This document shows positions 55,939 through 64,000 of a DNA stretch of 64,000 nt, piece by piece; positions within the stretch are counted from its first letter, which is position 1, and every line of letters begins with the position of its first letter. Origin of the DNA: Leptospira sp. GIMC2001 (GTDB lineage Bacteria > Spirochaetota > Leptospiria > Leptospirales > Leptospiraceae); NCBI RefSeq assembly GCF_028462125.1, contig NZ_CP115467.1:124001-188000 (forward strand), read 5' to 3'. Under the pieces are notes generated by a model. That model did no database searches. It had not been told where the DNA came from and saw nothing but the letters and a program-made list of their open reading frames with translations. Both the position numbers and the translations under genes were made by a program.

Positions 55939-57612
55939 ATGAAAAGATTAAAATTTAACATTAAAATCCTGTGGGATATAATCATGGTCATTGTGGTTCT
56001 TGGGAATCTAACCTTGATTGCTTTTGACATGACTTATCTTTGGCTTCGACCTTTCTATTATAAGCATTTCCCTCAAGTCCTGAGCTATTATGACAAACCC
56101 ATTCTTGGAATTGAGCCTCATCGAAGTACAGAAAAATACCTACGTTATATAGATACAATTGATTATCTAGAAAAGCTTCAATCAAGGGAATTTTACGATC
56201 AAGAATTTGCCGACCAACTAATTAAAGTTAAAAATCTAATTGCATCCATTCAATCAAAGGGTGATCAGCGACTATTAGAATTGAAATCTGAAATTACATC
56301 TGATCTCGAGACAGTAACGACCCCTGATCAAATAAGCACTGTAACTTTGGATAGAATAGAGGATTATCTAGATTTTCTTCCGCAGATTGATAATAAAAAA
56401 ACCATTCAGGAATTGGCAGAGGCAAGTCAAAATTTAGATCTACTGATTCGGGTACAAAGCGAACGCGGAAGAATTGCAGAACATGAAGACTTACTATCTA
56501 AGATGGATTATCAGATTATTCATCTAGTCGAGACCAATCCATTCCAAGACTCCGGTCAGACAGAAAATCTTTCGACCATAAAAGACTTTTATAAATCAAG
56601 ATATAGTCTAGCAAAAACTAGGGAGTTAGATCGAGAATATCGGGCAATTCTACTCAAATCATTGGGAGGACAGAAAAGTTTTCCTTCTACAGCCTTAAGT
56701 GCATCTTGGTACTGGCGCAACCCAGCCAAATCATTTCAAGAGAAATACAAAGAGTTCAATCAAACGATAAGACCTCTTTTTGAAATGAACTACTATAGAT
56801 CACTTGCAAAAGACGGCGAACCAATCAATAATTTCATTTGGTTAGACGCTCCTTTTCTATTATTTTTCTTATTTGAATTTGCGTTCAGCTGGTATTGGTC
56901 TATTCGTAATAAGACTTTTATGGCTTGGTTTTTCTATCCAATATATCATTGGTACGATATTCTCGGGCTCATTCCTTTTGTTGAATTTAGAATATTTCGA
57001 TTGATTAGGATTTATAAGATATTTCTAATTCTCAAAACTAATAAAATAGTTCCCGTTGGAAATGACATTATATCAAGAACCATTCGATACTATTCGAATA
57101 TTCTAAAAGAAGAATTATCGGATATGGTTACGATCCAGATTCTTACTGAAGCTCAAGAAGAAATTCGTTCGGGAGCGTCATTGCAAATCGTAACCCATGC
57201 CTTGGATACTCATCGCGATCAGATCAAATCTGTTGTGATTCATAAATTACGAAATTCTATAGACAATCCAAGATTGAGTGATTTATTTTCCCAAATCCTA
57301 ACAAATATAATTAACAAAGGAAATATTGGATCTCCTTTAGCAAATATTCTTCCTGAATCAATCAAACTGAAATTTTCAAAAGGTATGGGGGACATTGCTT
57401 ATTCAACTTTCTCAATGCCAGTCAAAATACTATTGGAAGATGAACAGGGAGTTAAATCTATAGAAGCCTTAGTTGATTTTATCTTAGATGAATTCCTAGA
57501 GTCTTCCCACGATTTTGATGTCAATCAACTGAACACTGCAGTTACAATCGAGCTACTAGAAAATGTGAAGAAGACAGTAGCTCAGAAGAAATGGCTCGAT
57601 TCAAACATATAA
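55939..57612 (+). CDS. Large membrane protein with S4-like helix, function unknown
   Basis: Protein of 557 residues. Two or so N-terminal hydrophobic segments (about 12-45) precede a helical region of about 230 residues that is likely periplasmic. Three further helices follow (about 297-320, 328-352), then a cationic helix RIFRLIRIYKIFLILK resembling a voltage-sensor S4 segment. The C-terminal 190 residues are soluble and helical. A voltage-gated-channel origin is suggested by the S4-like pattern, but no selectivity filter is visible. I do not assign a function. It lies 65 bp after the HAMP gene. Confidence 0.65.
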   Translation: MKRLKFNIKILWDIIMVIVVLGNLTLIAFDMTYLWLRPFYYKHFPQVLSYYDKPILGIEPHRSTEKYLRYIDTIDYLEKLQSREFYDQEFADQLIKVKNLIASIQSKGDQRLLELKSEITSDLETVTTPDQISTVTLDRIEDYLDFLPQIDNKKTIQELAEASQNLDLLIRVQSERGRIAEHEDLLSKMDYQIIHLVETNPFQDSGQTENLSTIKDFYKSRYSLAKTRELDREYRAILLKSLGGQKSFPSTALSASWYWRNPAKSFQEKYKEFNQTIRPLFEMNYYRSLAKDGEPINNFIWLDAPFLLFFLFEFAFSWYWSIRNKTFMAWFFYPIYHWYDILGLIPFVEFRIFRLIRIYKIFLILKTNKIVPVGNDIISRTIRYYSNILKEELSDMVTIQILTEAQEEIRSGASLQIVTHALDTHRDQIKSVVIHKLRNSIDNPRLSDLFSQILTNIINKGNIGSPLANILPESIKLKFSKGMGDIAYSTFSMPVKILLEDEQGVKSIEALVDFILDEFLESSHDFDVNQLNTAVTIELLENVKKTVAQKKWLDSNI

Positions 57613-57698
57613 ATATCGGTTAAACCTTTCTTACTAAAATTGATTTTGAACCATTCTTAAAAACTAATTATCTCAGCATTGTGTCCAATCTAATATAA

Positions 57699-58883
57699 AT
57701 GAAAAGATATCTTCCATTTTTACAGCCCATACTATCCATTGAAGATCAATCCATTTTTGGTCACGAAGTTCTTGCAAGAGAAGAAACAGATAAGGGATTT
57801 ATTTTACCCGATATTTTTCTTAGAGAATTATCTGGAAAATCGGAAGAGTTCCTACGAATCGAAACTGAAGTTCTTTCTCGTGCTTTTGCAAAATTAAAAA
57901 CTACAGAATCTGGACATCTATTTATCAACATGAGCCCAGATGAACTGTTACGCCAGCTCGAAGACAGCAAAGGCGATGATCTTCCTCTTGCTAAGCTTAC
58001 TAAAGATGCAGGAATTTCCAATGAGCGTATTTTTATCGAGATAACAGAAGTTGCAACACTTCGTGATCCTGAAGCAATAGGTACTGCTGTGGAATACTTT
58101 CGTGAGTTAGGTTTTCGCATAGCTATGGATGACGTTGGTTCGGAATCTTCCAATCTGGAAAGAATCGCCATAATCCAACCCCAAATAATCAAAGTGGATC
58201 TTCTTCTTCTCAAAAGATCTATGCATGATAGAAATTTTCACTCTGTTCTCGAATACCTATCTCATATTGCGAGCGGCTTAGGGTCGGATCTTCTATTTGA
58301 GGGTATTGAAAATTCGGAAGAACTCCGTCGTGCATTAGACTTTGGTGCACGCTTTGTGCAAGGATATCTTTTGGGAATGCCAAATAAAGAATTTGCAAGC
58401 CCCAAAATAGAAGCAGATACCCTGAAAATTCAACTGGATGCTTTTCACGAATTCAAGAGGAATCGTATCATGGAAGAGATTCGTTTCGAAGACGAAATCC
58501 GGAATCTCATTTCTCGCAAGGAACCCACCGTCAAGAATATCGGTGATATCGTCCATATTGACGCTCATTCCCTTTTCCAATTGTCACCTTTTATACGAAG
58601 AGTCTACGCTACTGATTGGGAAGGAACTCAAATTACTCCATACTATGAAAGATCAGGAGAAAATGGATTCACTCAAAATACAGTCCCCTTATCTAAAAAT
58701 TGGTCGTACATGCCTTTTTTTTACAAACATGTAAAGAAGAGTTTTCACAATCCCAAGACTTGGAACGCAAGTGAGCCTTATTTCGATAAGGTGCTACGAA
58801 AAAATATTTTAGTATTTTCCAAAGTAACCCAGGATCATATTTCACTGTTTATCGACGTACAGCTTCCCGATCCAGCCGTTTGA
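57699..58883 (+). CDS. EAL-domain c-di-GMP phosphodiesterase with YkuI_C-type domain
   Basis: Cytoplasmic protein of 394 residues. The EAL domain (1-250) keeps the catalytic set: Glu23 in EVL (EAL position), FINMSP with Asn, IEITE, AMDDVGSESSN, IIKVD with Lys, FEGIEN with Glu, and VQGYLLG with Gln. Active hydrolysis of c-di-GMP is therefore expected. The C-terminal 140 residues (SLFQLSPFIRRVYATDWEGTQ, WSYMPFFYK) resemble the PAS-like YkuI_C domain of YkuI-type enzymes, which may bind a ligand. It stands alone with 86 bp upstream in which I see no clear promoter. Confidence 0.88.
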   Translation: MKRYLPFLQPILSIEDQSIFGHEVLAREETDKGFILPDIFLRELSGKSEEFLRIETEVLSRAFAKLKTTESGHLFINMSPDELLRQLEDSKGDDLPLAKLTKDAGISNERIFIEITEVATLRDPEAIGTAVEYFRELGFRIAMDDVGSESSNLERIAIIQPQIIKVDLLLLKRSMHDRNFHSVLEYLSHIASGLGSDLLFEGIENSEELRRALDFGARFVQGYLLGMPNKEFASPKIEADTLKIQLDAFHEFKRNRIMEEIRFEDEIRNLISRKEPTVKNIGDIVHIDAHSLFQLSPFIRRVYATDWEGTQITPYYERSGENGFTQNTVPLSKNWSYMPFFYKHVKKSFHNPKTWNASEPYFDKVLRKNILVFSKVTQDHISLFIDVQLPDPAV

Positions 58884-58927
58884 TTTTTCTTTCGTGTATT
58901 AATGTATATGTTGAAATGGATTGGATT

Positions 58928-59743
58928 CTATTTAACAGGGAATAAGTATTTCATACCAAGATGAGTTTGAATTTCAGGAGTCCACAAATCATCTAAGGTT
59001 CTGTTTGCTTCTCTTGCATTCATAGGAACACGAACAACACCTTCAAACATAAAATTCGAAGAAGTACTCAGGCTAAGACCTGGATTTGCATAAACTTGCT
59101 TAGATATAAATGACGGGCGGTTGGCATTTTCCGCTGTTTTGAATAATGCATTTTGAATAGGTCTTGCCCAATAGGCATTGGTTGCAGTTCCAAATTGCTG
59201 CAATTGAGAGAGTTCTAGGAAAATTTCAAGTTTGTAGTCTTTATCATTCAAACCAATGAACTTGCTAGGTAGTGCATAGGATAGTCGAATCTTAGGAATT
59301 GCAGCTTCAACAAAACTCTGTCCGAGACCATTGCCAGCAAGATGCATAGATAGGTCTAAGTTCAAACCAAAATTCCTTTTTCTATACAGAAAAGCTATTC
59401 CCTTTTGACCCGTAAATCCTGGGTTGGATTCCCATTGATTCGGGAAGCGAGAATCGTTATCACGAACTCTACTTGAAGTCATGGAACTCGAACCTTGGTA
59501 GCCATAGATCAGAGCAGTTTCCAATGGAAAAGCAAAAGGGACTGTAATCGCCTGCAAAAACATTGGATCCTGTCTAGGGATAGAATAGGATGTCTCCCAA
59601 TTTTGGCTTCCCCAAGGAGCTTGAGAAAAAAAAGACATCAATGGCAATTCTTGTGAATTTAGGTAACTAAATGTAAGTATTTGAATAAGGACGATGATTC
59701 CAATTTTCGATTTCACAGAATTTAACTTACCTAGAGGAAACAT
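58928..59743 (-). CDS. Exported protein, probable outer-membrane beta-barrel
   Basis: Protein of 271 residues with a signal peptide (hydrophobic 14-28, ending NSQELP) and many alternating strand segments (YSIPRQDPMFLQAITVPF, FGLNLDLSMHLAGNG, IRLSYALPSKF, YKLEIFLELSQLQQ, LGMKYLFPVK). The last residue is Lys rather than the usual aromatic, but the rest fits an outer-membrane or periplasmic beta protein. The family is unknown to me. It is divergent from phosphofructokinase (80 bp). Confidence 0.68.
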   Translation of the reverse strand: MFPLGKLNSVKSKIGIIVLIQILTFSYLNSQELPLMSFFSQAPWGSQNWETSYSIPRQDPMFLQAITVPFAFPLETALIYGYQGSSSMTSSRVRDNDSRFPNQWESNPGFTGQKGIAFLYRKRNFGLNLDLSMHLAGNGLGQSFVEAAIPKIRLSYALPSKFIGLNDKDYKLEIFLELSQLQQFGTATNAYWARPIQNALFKTAENANRPSFISKQVYANPGLSLSTSSNFMFEGVVRVPMNAREANRTLDDLWTPEIQTHLGMKYLFPVK

Positions 59744-59822
59744 CGTTTCTTTTTATCTAGATGGCAAGTAAAAAACGTTTGGAGAGTAAATTTGTTCAAA
59801 CAAAATTGGTAAGCTAGGGAGA

Positions 59823-61127
59823 TTGGAAATGGATACTCATATAGAAAATTTTGGAGAATGTAAATTCACAAGTCCTGCTGATTATGACTATTGGACCAAG
59901 GAAGGATCAATGGTTCTCATTCAGACGATTTTTGAGAATAAGCAAGCACTTGCTGATCACCTAAAAGATCCAATATTTTTCGAACAAGCAGGTCCCAGAG
60001 AAAAAATCTATTACAATCCATCTACAGTTACGGCTGGTATCGTGACTTGTGGAGGGCTCTGTCCAGGTATCAACGATGTGATACGGGCTTTAGTTATGGA
60101 ACTCCATTATAGATACAAAGTAACACGGATATTAGGATTTCCTTTTGGATACGAAGGAATGGTCAAACAATCCGGTCATAGACCCATTGAATTGGTTCCA
60201 GATAAAGTCGCACAGATCATGACACAAGGTGGCTCTATACTTTCTTCATCGCGTGGCAACCAAAATGTTTCTGATATGGTTGATACTCTCTCGTTGTACG
60301 GGATACGAATGCTATTCTGTATCGGTGGTGACGGGACTTTGAGAGGAGCTCAAGCAATATCAGAAGAAATAAAGAAACGAAAAGAAGATATAGCCGTTGT
60401 TGGAATTCCGAAAACGATAGACAATGATATAAATTATGTACAAAAGACTTTTGGGTTTTCGACAGCTTTTTCAAAGGCTGTCGAAGCAGTAGATTGCGCT
60501 CATGTCGAAGCAAAAGGAGCGCCTAACGGAATTGGTTTGGTTAAATTAATGGGAAGGCATTCTGGATTTATTGCAGTAAATGCAGCTCTTGCATCTAAGA
60601 ATGTTAATTTTGTTCTGATTCCGGAAAAGGATTTTGACTTGGAAGGAGAAGGAGCATTTCTTCCTGTTCTAAAAGAACGGATCAAAAGAAGAGGGCATTC
60701 CGTGATAATCGTAGCAGAAGGTGCCGGCCAGAAGTTTTTCGAAGAAAAAGGAGAGAAAGATCCATCTGGAAATAAAAAATTGAGTGATGTTGGAGTATTC
60801 ATGAAAGATAAGATCAATGAATATTTCAAAAAAGAAAAAATGACTGTAAACTTGAAATACATTGATCCAAGTTATATCATTCGCTCAGTTCCTGCAAATG
60901 CAGACGACTCCGTATTCTGTGGGTTTCTTGCCCAGAATGCAGTTCATGCAGCTATGTGTGGTAAGACAAATATGGTAGTTGGAATCTGGAACAATGTCTT
61001 CACATATATTCCTATTCAAGTTGCTATTAGCGAGAGAAAAGTATTACAACCAGATCGAAGCACTTTGTGGAGAGCATTGCTCGCATCTACGGGTCAACCG
61101 AGCGAACTCAAATCTACAGAAAAATAA
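59823..61127 (+). CDS. pfkA: ATP-dependent 6-phosphofructokinase
   Basis: Glycolytic enzyme of 434 residues phosphorylating fructose-6-phosphate. Signatures: [58 protein letters not shown] and [11 protein letters not shown]. The phosphoryl-donor pocket combines Gly171 after GGD (ATP-type) with Lys197 in PKTIDND (PPi/group II-type), as in spirochaetal and trypanosomal ATP enzymes. It is larger than the 320-residue bacterial PfkA, with an N-terminal extension of about 65 residues. A strong bidirectional terminator follows. Confidence 0.93.
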   Translation: MEMDTHIENFGECKFTSPADYDYWTKEGSMVLIQTIFENKQALADHLKDPIFFEQAGPREKIYYNPSTVTAGIVTCGGLCPGINDVIRALVMELHYRYKVTRILGFPFGYEGMVKQSGHRPIELVPDKVAQIMTQGGSILSSSRGNQNVSDMVDTLSLYGIRMLFCIGGDGTLRGAQAISEEIKKRKEDIAVVGIPKTIDNDINYVQKTFGFSTAFSKAVEAVDCAHVEAKGAPNGIGLVKLMGRHSGFIAVNAALASKNVNFVLIPEKDFDLEGEGAFLPVLKERIKRRGHSVIIVAEGAGQKFFEEKGEKDPSGNKKLSDVGVFMKDKINEYFKKEKMTVNLKYIDPSYIIRSVPANADDSVFCGFLAQNAVHAAMCGKTNMVVGIWNNVFTYIPIQVAISERKVLQPDRSTLWRALLASTGQPSELKSTEK

Positions 61128-61147
61128 TTTTAAACATAGATCAAAGA

Positions 61148-61183
61148 AATAGTTTTTTATTGGAATCTGAATAAAAAACTATT
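61148..61183. terminator. Strong bidirectional terminator
   Basis: Perfect 14 bp inverted repeat: AATAGTTTTTTATT (61148-61161) and AATAAAAAACTATT (61170-61183) around the loop GGAATCTG. It lies between the convergent phosphofructokinase and coiled-coil genes and provides A/T-rich tracts on both strands. Confidence 0.75.
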
Positions 61184-61197
61184 CTAAAAATACAAAC

Positions 61198-61794
61198 TTA
61201 TTTTTTCTTATTTGCGACTTTGTTCCGAAACTTGACAATATTGTCTTGGATTTCTTCTTCTTTTTTATTGATCTCGTCCAAGAATTTATCGTCGATCACC
61301 ACTTCTGGCATTTCTGTAAATTTCTCAGGGCCGATATGATCAATTTCATATAGCAGATCTTCAATTTGGCTTTCTGCTTTAACAATCGTTTGTATATTTT
61401 CCACCAGCTTTTTATTGAGAAATAGAATTTCTTTGAACCTGAGAATGTAGTGGTTGAAGCGATTCTCCATAAGAGAAGTTTTCTTCTGCATTGCCATTAC
61501 AGTTTCTCTCTCTTTGAAAACTTCCTTCTTCTCCATGAGAATCTGATTTTTGAAAGAATTGATGAGCCTTTCGGTTTCAGATTTATAATTCTCAAAACTC
61601 GTTTCATGAGTTCGAATCATATCGCTTATTTTTCTCTGGAATTCTTGATCTTTTAACCTATCTTGTTCTTGGCGTAGAGCCTCGCTCTCACCAAGTGCAA
61701 TTCGTACTCTCTCGTCTACTCTTGCATCAATCAATGCTTGGTTGATTTTCTCAATTCTTAGAAGAGTAGCTATATAACTTTTTATCGAACCCAT
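61198..61794 (-). CDS. Coiled-coil protein, function unknown
   Basis: Protein of 198 residues, almost all helical and charged, with no signal peptide or membrane helix (VDERVRIALGESEALRQEQDRLKD, QILMEKKEVFKERETVMAM, LNKKLVENIQTIV). A Lys-rich end (RNKVANKKK) closes it. It shares one base with the stop of the PP2C phosphatase gene upstream, so co-translation is likely, and a physical partnership is possible. No family recognised. Confidence 0.7.
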   Translation of the reverse strand: MGSIKSYIATLLRIEKINQALIDARVDERVRIALGESEALRQEQDRLKDQEFQRKISDMIRTHETSFENYKSETERLINSFKNQILMEKKEVFKERETVMAMQKKTSLMENRFNHYILRFKEILFLNKKLVENIQTIVKAESQIEDLLYEIDHIGPEKFTEMPEVVIDDKFLDEINKKEEEIQDNIVKFRNKVANKKK

Positions 61795-63548
61795 TACTGT
61801 AATTTGACGATGAAAAGTGTGTAATCATCATGTTGTTCTGCATCGCCTTGGAATTTATTCGTAATATCAAGAATTTTGTCTCTCATACCAATTGCAGAAT
61901 CCAATTCCATGCTGAGAATATCTTCCATCAATCTTTCTTCCTCATACATTTCATCTTTGCTGTTCATCACTTCAGTGACACCGTCAGTATATAGAATCAG
62001 GTAATCCCCAGGTTCATAATCAACGGTATGTTCTGAGATTTCCGATTTGCCGATACCCAGAGGTGTTCCTTTACCTGAGAGTAATGATATTTCTTGTTGT
62101 TGCTTACGATAAAGAAATTGTCGGTTGTGGCCTGCAGATGAAAATGTTAGAGTCTTGGACACTGTGTTGATTCGTACAAGCATCACGGTTACAAAAAGTA
62201 CAAATCCTGATTTATCTTGAATGATTTGGTTGGCCTTTGTAAGTGCAATCCGTGGCGAAGTCTCTCGAGCAGCTTCACTAGATATGATCGTTTTAGATAG
62301 TTCCATAAATAGAGCTGCTGGAGTCCCTTTACCGGAAACATCAGCAATCATCACAGATATCTCAGTTGGGCTATGGATTATCATATCATAGAAATCCCCA
62401 CCGATATCTCTAGATGCTTTATAAAAAGTAGCAAAATCCAAATTCCCATAGCTATCCGGAATATGGGGTAATGAGTTTCGTTGGATCTGAGCTGCAACTT
62501 GAAGGTCACGTTGGATATATTTTAATTTTTCGCTTTGGTCTTTTACACGCAAGGCTGTGAAAGCTTCTGCAATCTGGTTGGAGATAGTAGAAAGTATTCT
62601 AATATCCGAATCTTCGAATGAAGACATATCATTTTTGTCAGCGATGAGAAGAACTCCAACTGTGTCTCGATTTCTCTTGATTGGGATGATAAGAAAATTC
62701 TGTTTGAAATATCCCATTTTCGAAAGTTCTTCTGCAGTGGAGCTAGAATGAGTCTTCAATGTGACCGTCTGCCCAACGGTTCGAACAGATTCCAAAATTT
62801 TATCCAATGGGCCTTCGCCTTTTTTTAGATCCTCAATGGATTCTGGAAATCCTCTAGATAGAATATAATCGTATCCTTTGTTCTCTGAGCCTTGAAAGAG
62901 AATCGCAACCTTATTCACTTTCATAACTCCCGATATCGATTTTACTGAAGATGCAAGAAACTGATCTATATCGATAACATTTGATAAAGATTGAGAGATT
63001 TGAAACAAACAATCTAACTCATTGGCTCGAGCTTGGAGTTCATCAATGAGTTTTCTATTCCGAATAGAAATTGCTGCAAGATCACTTAAGTATTTTAAAA
63101 TTTTTATATCTTTATCAGTATAATCTCGAAAGTCTATAGAATTTACAGCTTCCAGTACACCTTGTACTTCTCCATTTGCAACCATGGGAACGCAGATTAG
63201 ATTTCTTGTTATAAAGCCAACTTCATGATCAATATTTTTATAAACTCGGGTATCATTGGCGGCATCATTGACTATTTCTGGTTGTAGAGTTTCTAAAACC
63301 ATTCCAGCAATTCCTTTACCTCGAGGAACTTGCATCTTAGAAAGGATTTCCCTTTTTTCACCAACTGTAATGTCGAATACCAAACAGTCCGTTTCTTTAT
63401 CATAAAGCAGAAGCGAGCAACCTTCGCTATCTAAAACTTTTTTCGTTGTATCCATGATGGCAGGCAGTAACGATTCCAAATCGTCAGACGAATTGATTCG
63501 AGCTGTGATATCGGAGATTAGTTTTAGAGTTAATTTCTTATCTGACAT
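61794..63548 (-). CDS. GAF-domain PP2C (SpoIIE/RsbU-type) phosphatase
   Basis: Cytoplasmic serine phosphatase of 584 residues. Two GAF domains (about 20-165 and 185-340; NLICVPMVANGEVQGVLEAVNS in the first, FLIIPIKRNRDTVGVLLIAD in the second), a short coiled coil and a PP2C domain (about 370-580). The PP2C metal-site motifs are GGDFYDMI, VMIADVSGKGTPAALFM, SSAGHNRQF and LILYTDGVTEVMN. In the RsbU-type scheme it would act on an anti-sigma-factor antagonist; the STAS-like protein at 20146-20577 is too far to assign. argB is 12 bp upstream on the same strand. Confidence 0.92.
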   Translation of the reverse strand: MSDKKLTLKLISDITARINSSDDLESLLPAIMDTTKKVLDSEGCSLLLYDKETDCLVFDITVGEKREILSKMQVPRGKGIAGMVLETLQPEIVNDAANDTRVYKNIDHEVGFITRNLICVPMVANGEVQGVLEAVNSIDFRDYTDKDIKILKYLSDLAAISIRNRKLIDELQARANELDCLFQISQSLSNVIDIDQFLASSVKSISGVMKVNKVAILFQGSENKGYDYILSRGFPESIEDLKKGEGPLDKILESVRTVGQTVTLKTHSSSTAEELSKMGYFKQNFLIIPIKRNRDTVGVLLIADKNDMSSFEDSDIRILSTISNQIAEAFTALRVKDQSEKLKYIQRDLQVAAQIQRNSLPHIPDSYGNLDFATFYKASRDIGGDFYDMIIHSPTEISVMIADVSGKGTPAALFMELSKTIISSEAARETSPRIALTKANQIIQDKSGFVLFVTVMLVRINTVSKTLTFSSAGHNRQFLYRKQQQEISLLSGKGTPLGIGKSEISEHTVDYEPGDYLILYTDGVTEVMNSKDEMYEEERLMEDILSMELDSAIGMRDKILDITNKFQGDAEQHDDYTLFIVKLQ

Positions 63549-63560
63549 TGTTCTTGTTGG

Positions 63561-64000
63561 TTACTCTATCAAGCTACCGACTCCTGTATCTGTAAATATT
63601 TCCATGAGCACAGAATGTGCAACCCTTCCATCAATGATATGAGTTCGTCTGACTCCATTGTTTATAGCATCAAGACAGCATTCAACTTTGGGAATCATTC
63701 CGCCTGTGATATCACCTGAATCAATATAATCTTGGACTCGTTTCTTATTCAGCCCGGTCACAAGTTTTCCGTTTACTAATATTCCTTCTGTATCTGTAAG
63801 TAAAATTAATTTCTCAGCATTGAGTGCTCCGGCTATTGCACCAGCCATCGTGTCAGCATTAATATTCATAGAATGTCCTTCTGCTGAATATGCAATCGGA
63901 GAAATCACGGGAATAAAATTTTCCTTTCTAAGATTCTCAATCAAAGAGGTATCGACCTGAGTAACCTTTCCAACAAAACCTAAATCAAGTTCTACTCCAT
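63561..64000 (-). CDS. argB: Acetylglutamate kinase, C-terminal part (cut by window edge)
   Basis: Arginine-biosynthesis kinase phosphorylating N-acetylglutamate. Only the C-terminal 146 residues or so are in the window; the frame stays open to 64000. Motifs: [50 protein letters not shown] (Lys-type catalytic region) and the ending [16 protein letters not shown], all as in ArgB. A TTG at 63944 is an internal codon, not a start. It precedes the PP2C phosphatase gene by 12 bp. Confidence 0.95.
   Translation of the reverse strand, partial: GVELDLGFVGKVTQVDTSLIENLRKENFIPVISPIAYSAEGHSMNINADTMAGAIAGALNAEKLILLTDTEGILVNGKLVTGLNKKRVQDYIDSGDITGGMIPKVECCLDAINNGVRRTHIIDGRVAHSVLMEIFTDTGVGSLIE

Noticed and set aside
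57761..58213. Open frame of 150 codons antisense to the EAL gene
   Set aside because: Fully inside the conserved EAL catalytic domain; composition (Arg/Ser-rich) is that of a shadow frame.
1..64000. Mobile elements, prophage, tRNA or rRNA genes and CRISPR arrays
   Set aside because: No transposase, integrase, phage structural gene, tRNA-like cloverleaf or repeat-spacer array was recognised on either strand by reading; a dedicated tRNA/ncRNA scan could still find a short element.

Overview
The window reads as chromosomal DNA of a spirochaete of the genus Leptospira. The base composition is A+T-rich, genes are tightly packed on both strands, and no gap exceeds about 200 bp. Supporting markers are a LruC-domain lipoprotein, lipoproteins with DUF1566-type C-termini, many 7TM-DISM, GAF, PAS, MCP and PP2C signalling proteins, menaquinone biosynthesis, and an ATP-type phosphofructokinase with the spirochaetal/group II active site. 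A free-living (saprophytic-type) lifestyle is an inference from the density of sensory genes. I saw no tRNA, rRNA, insertion sequence, prophage or CRISPR array.

Layout. 1-8 kb: signalling and envelope genes (truncated 7TM-DISM adenylate cyclase, two envelope proteins, a NarL-type regulator overlapping a 7TM-DISM histidine kinase). 8-11 kb: HxlR regulator divergent from an NAD(P)-binding oxidoreductase, then a DsbD/thioredoxin-like exported protein. 11-18 kb (minus strand): methylmalonyl-CoA mutase, a PrsW-like membrane protease and the MeaB chaperone, a DUF1499 protein and an ABC-F ATPase. 18-20 kb: YqjD/YqjE-like membrane proteins downstream of an orphan OmpR-type regulator. 20-27 kb: DUF4279 and STAS genes overlapping tail to tail, EpmA, an RND permease, a TPP riboswitch with thiM-thiD, and an alpha/beta hydrolase. 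27-33 kb: alanine racemase, class V aminotransferase, bile-acid-type symporter, a short rpmG gene (bL33), a zinc-less DksA-like protein and an O-antigen-ligase-like membrane protein.

33-41.6 kb is the most interesting part. It holds a clear photoactive yellow protein (PYP) homologue of 123 residues that keeps the chromophore Cys and the Tyr/Glu hydrogen-bond pair. The PYP gene follows a small acidic helical protein. Divergent from that pair is a chemotaxis transducer with two membrane helices but no periplasmic sensor. Facing it, 10 bp away, are an acyl carrier protein and a compact AMP-forming acyl/aryl ligase, both overlapping genes at the end of an operon that also contains a second MCP, a PrsW-like protein with a PilZ-like tail, and a LruC lipoprotein. 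My inference is a blue-light sensing module in which p-coumarate may be activated on an ACP rather than through coumaroyl-CoA, and in which PYP may signal through a sensorless MCP.

41.7-50 kb: gamma-glutamylcyclotransferase-like protein, MenG/UbiE, ExbB/ExbD, a carboxylesterase, a PAS hybrid histidine kinase, a sodium:solute symporter with a CDP-alcohol phosphatidyltransferase, and a DUF547 protein. 50-58.9 kb (plus strand): aconitase, a methyltransferase, a small secreted protein made of 11-residue VTSFPD repeats, an ECF-type sigma factor with a FecR-type partner, a HAMP-only membrane protein, a large membrane protein with an S4-like helix, and an EAL/YkuI_C c-di-GMP phosphodiesterase. 58.9-64 kb: an outer-membrane-type protein, phosphofructokinase, a strong bidirectional terminator, and a minus-strand run of argB (cut by the window edge), a GAF-PP2C phosphatase and a coiled-coil protein.
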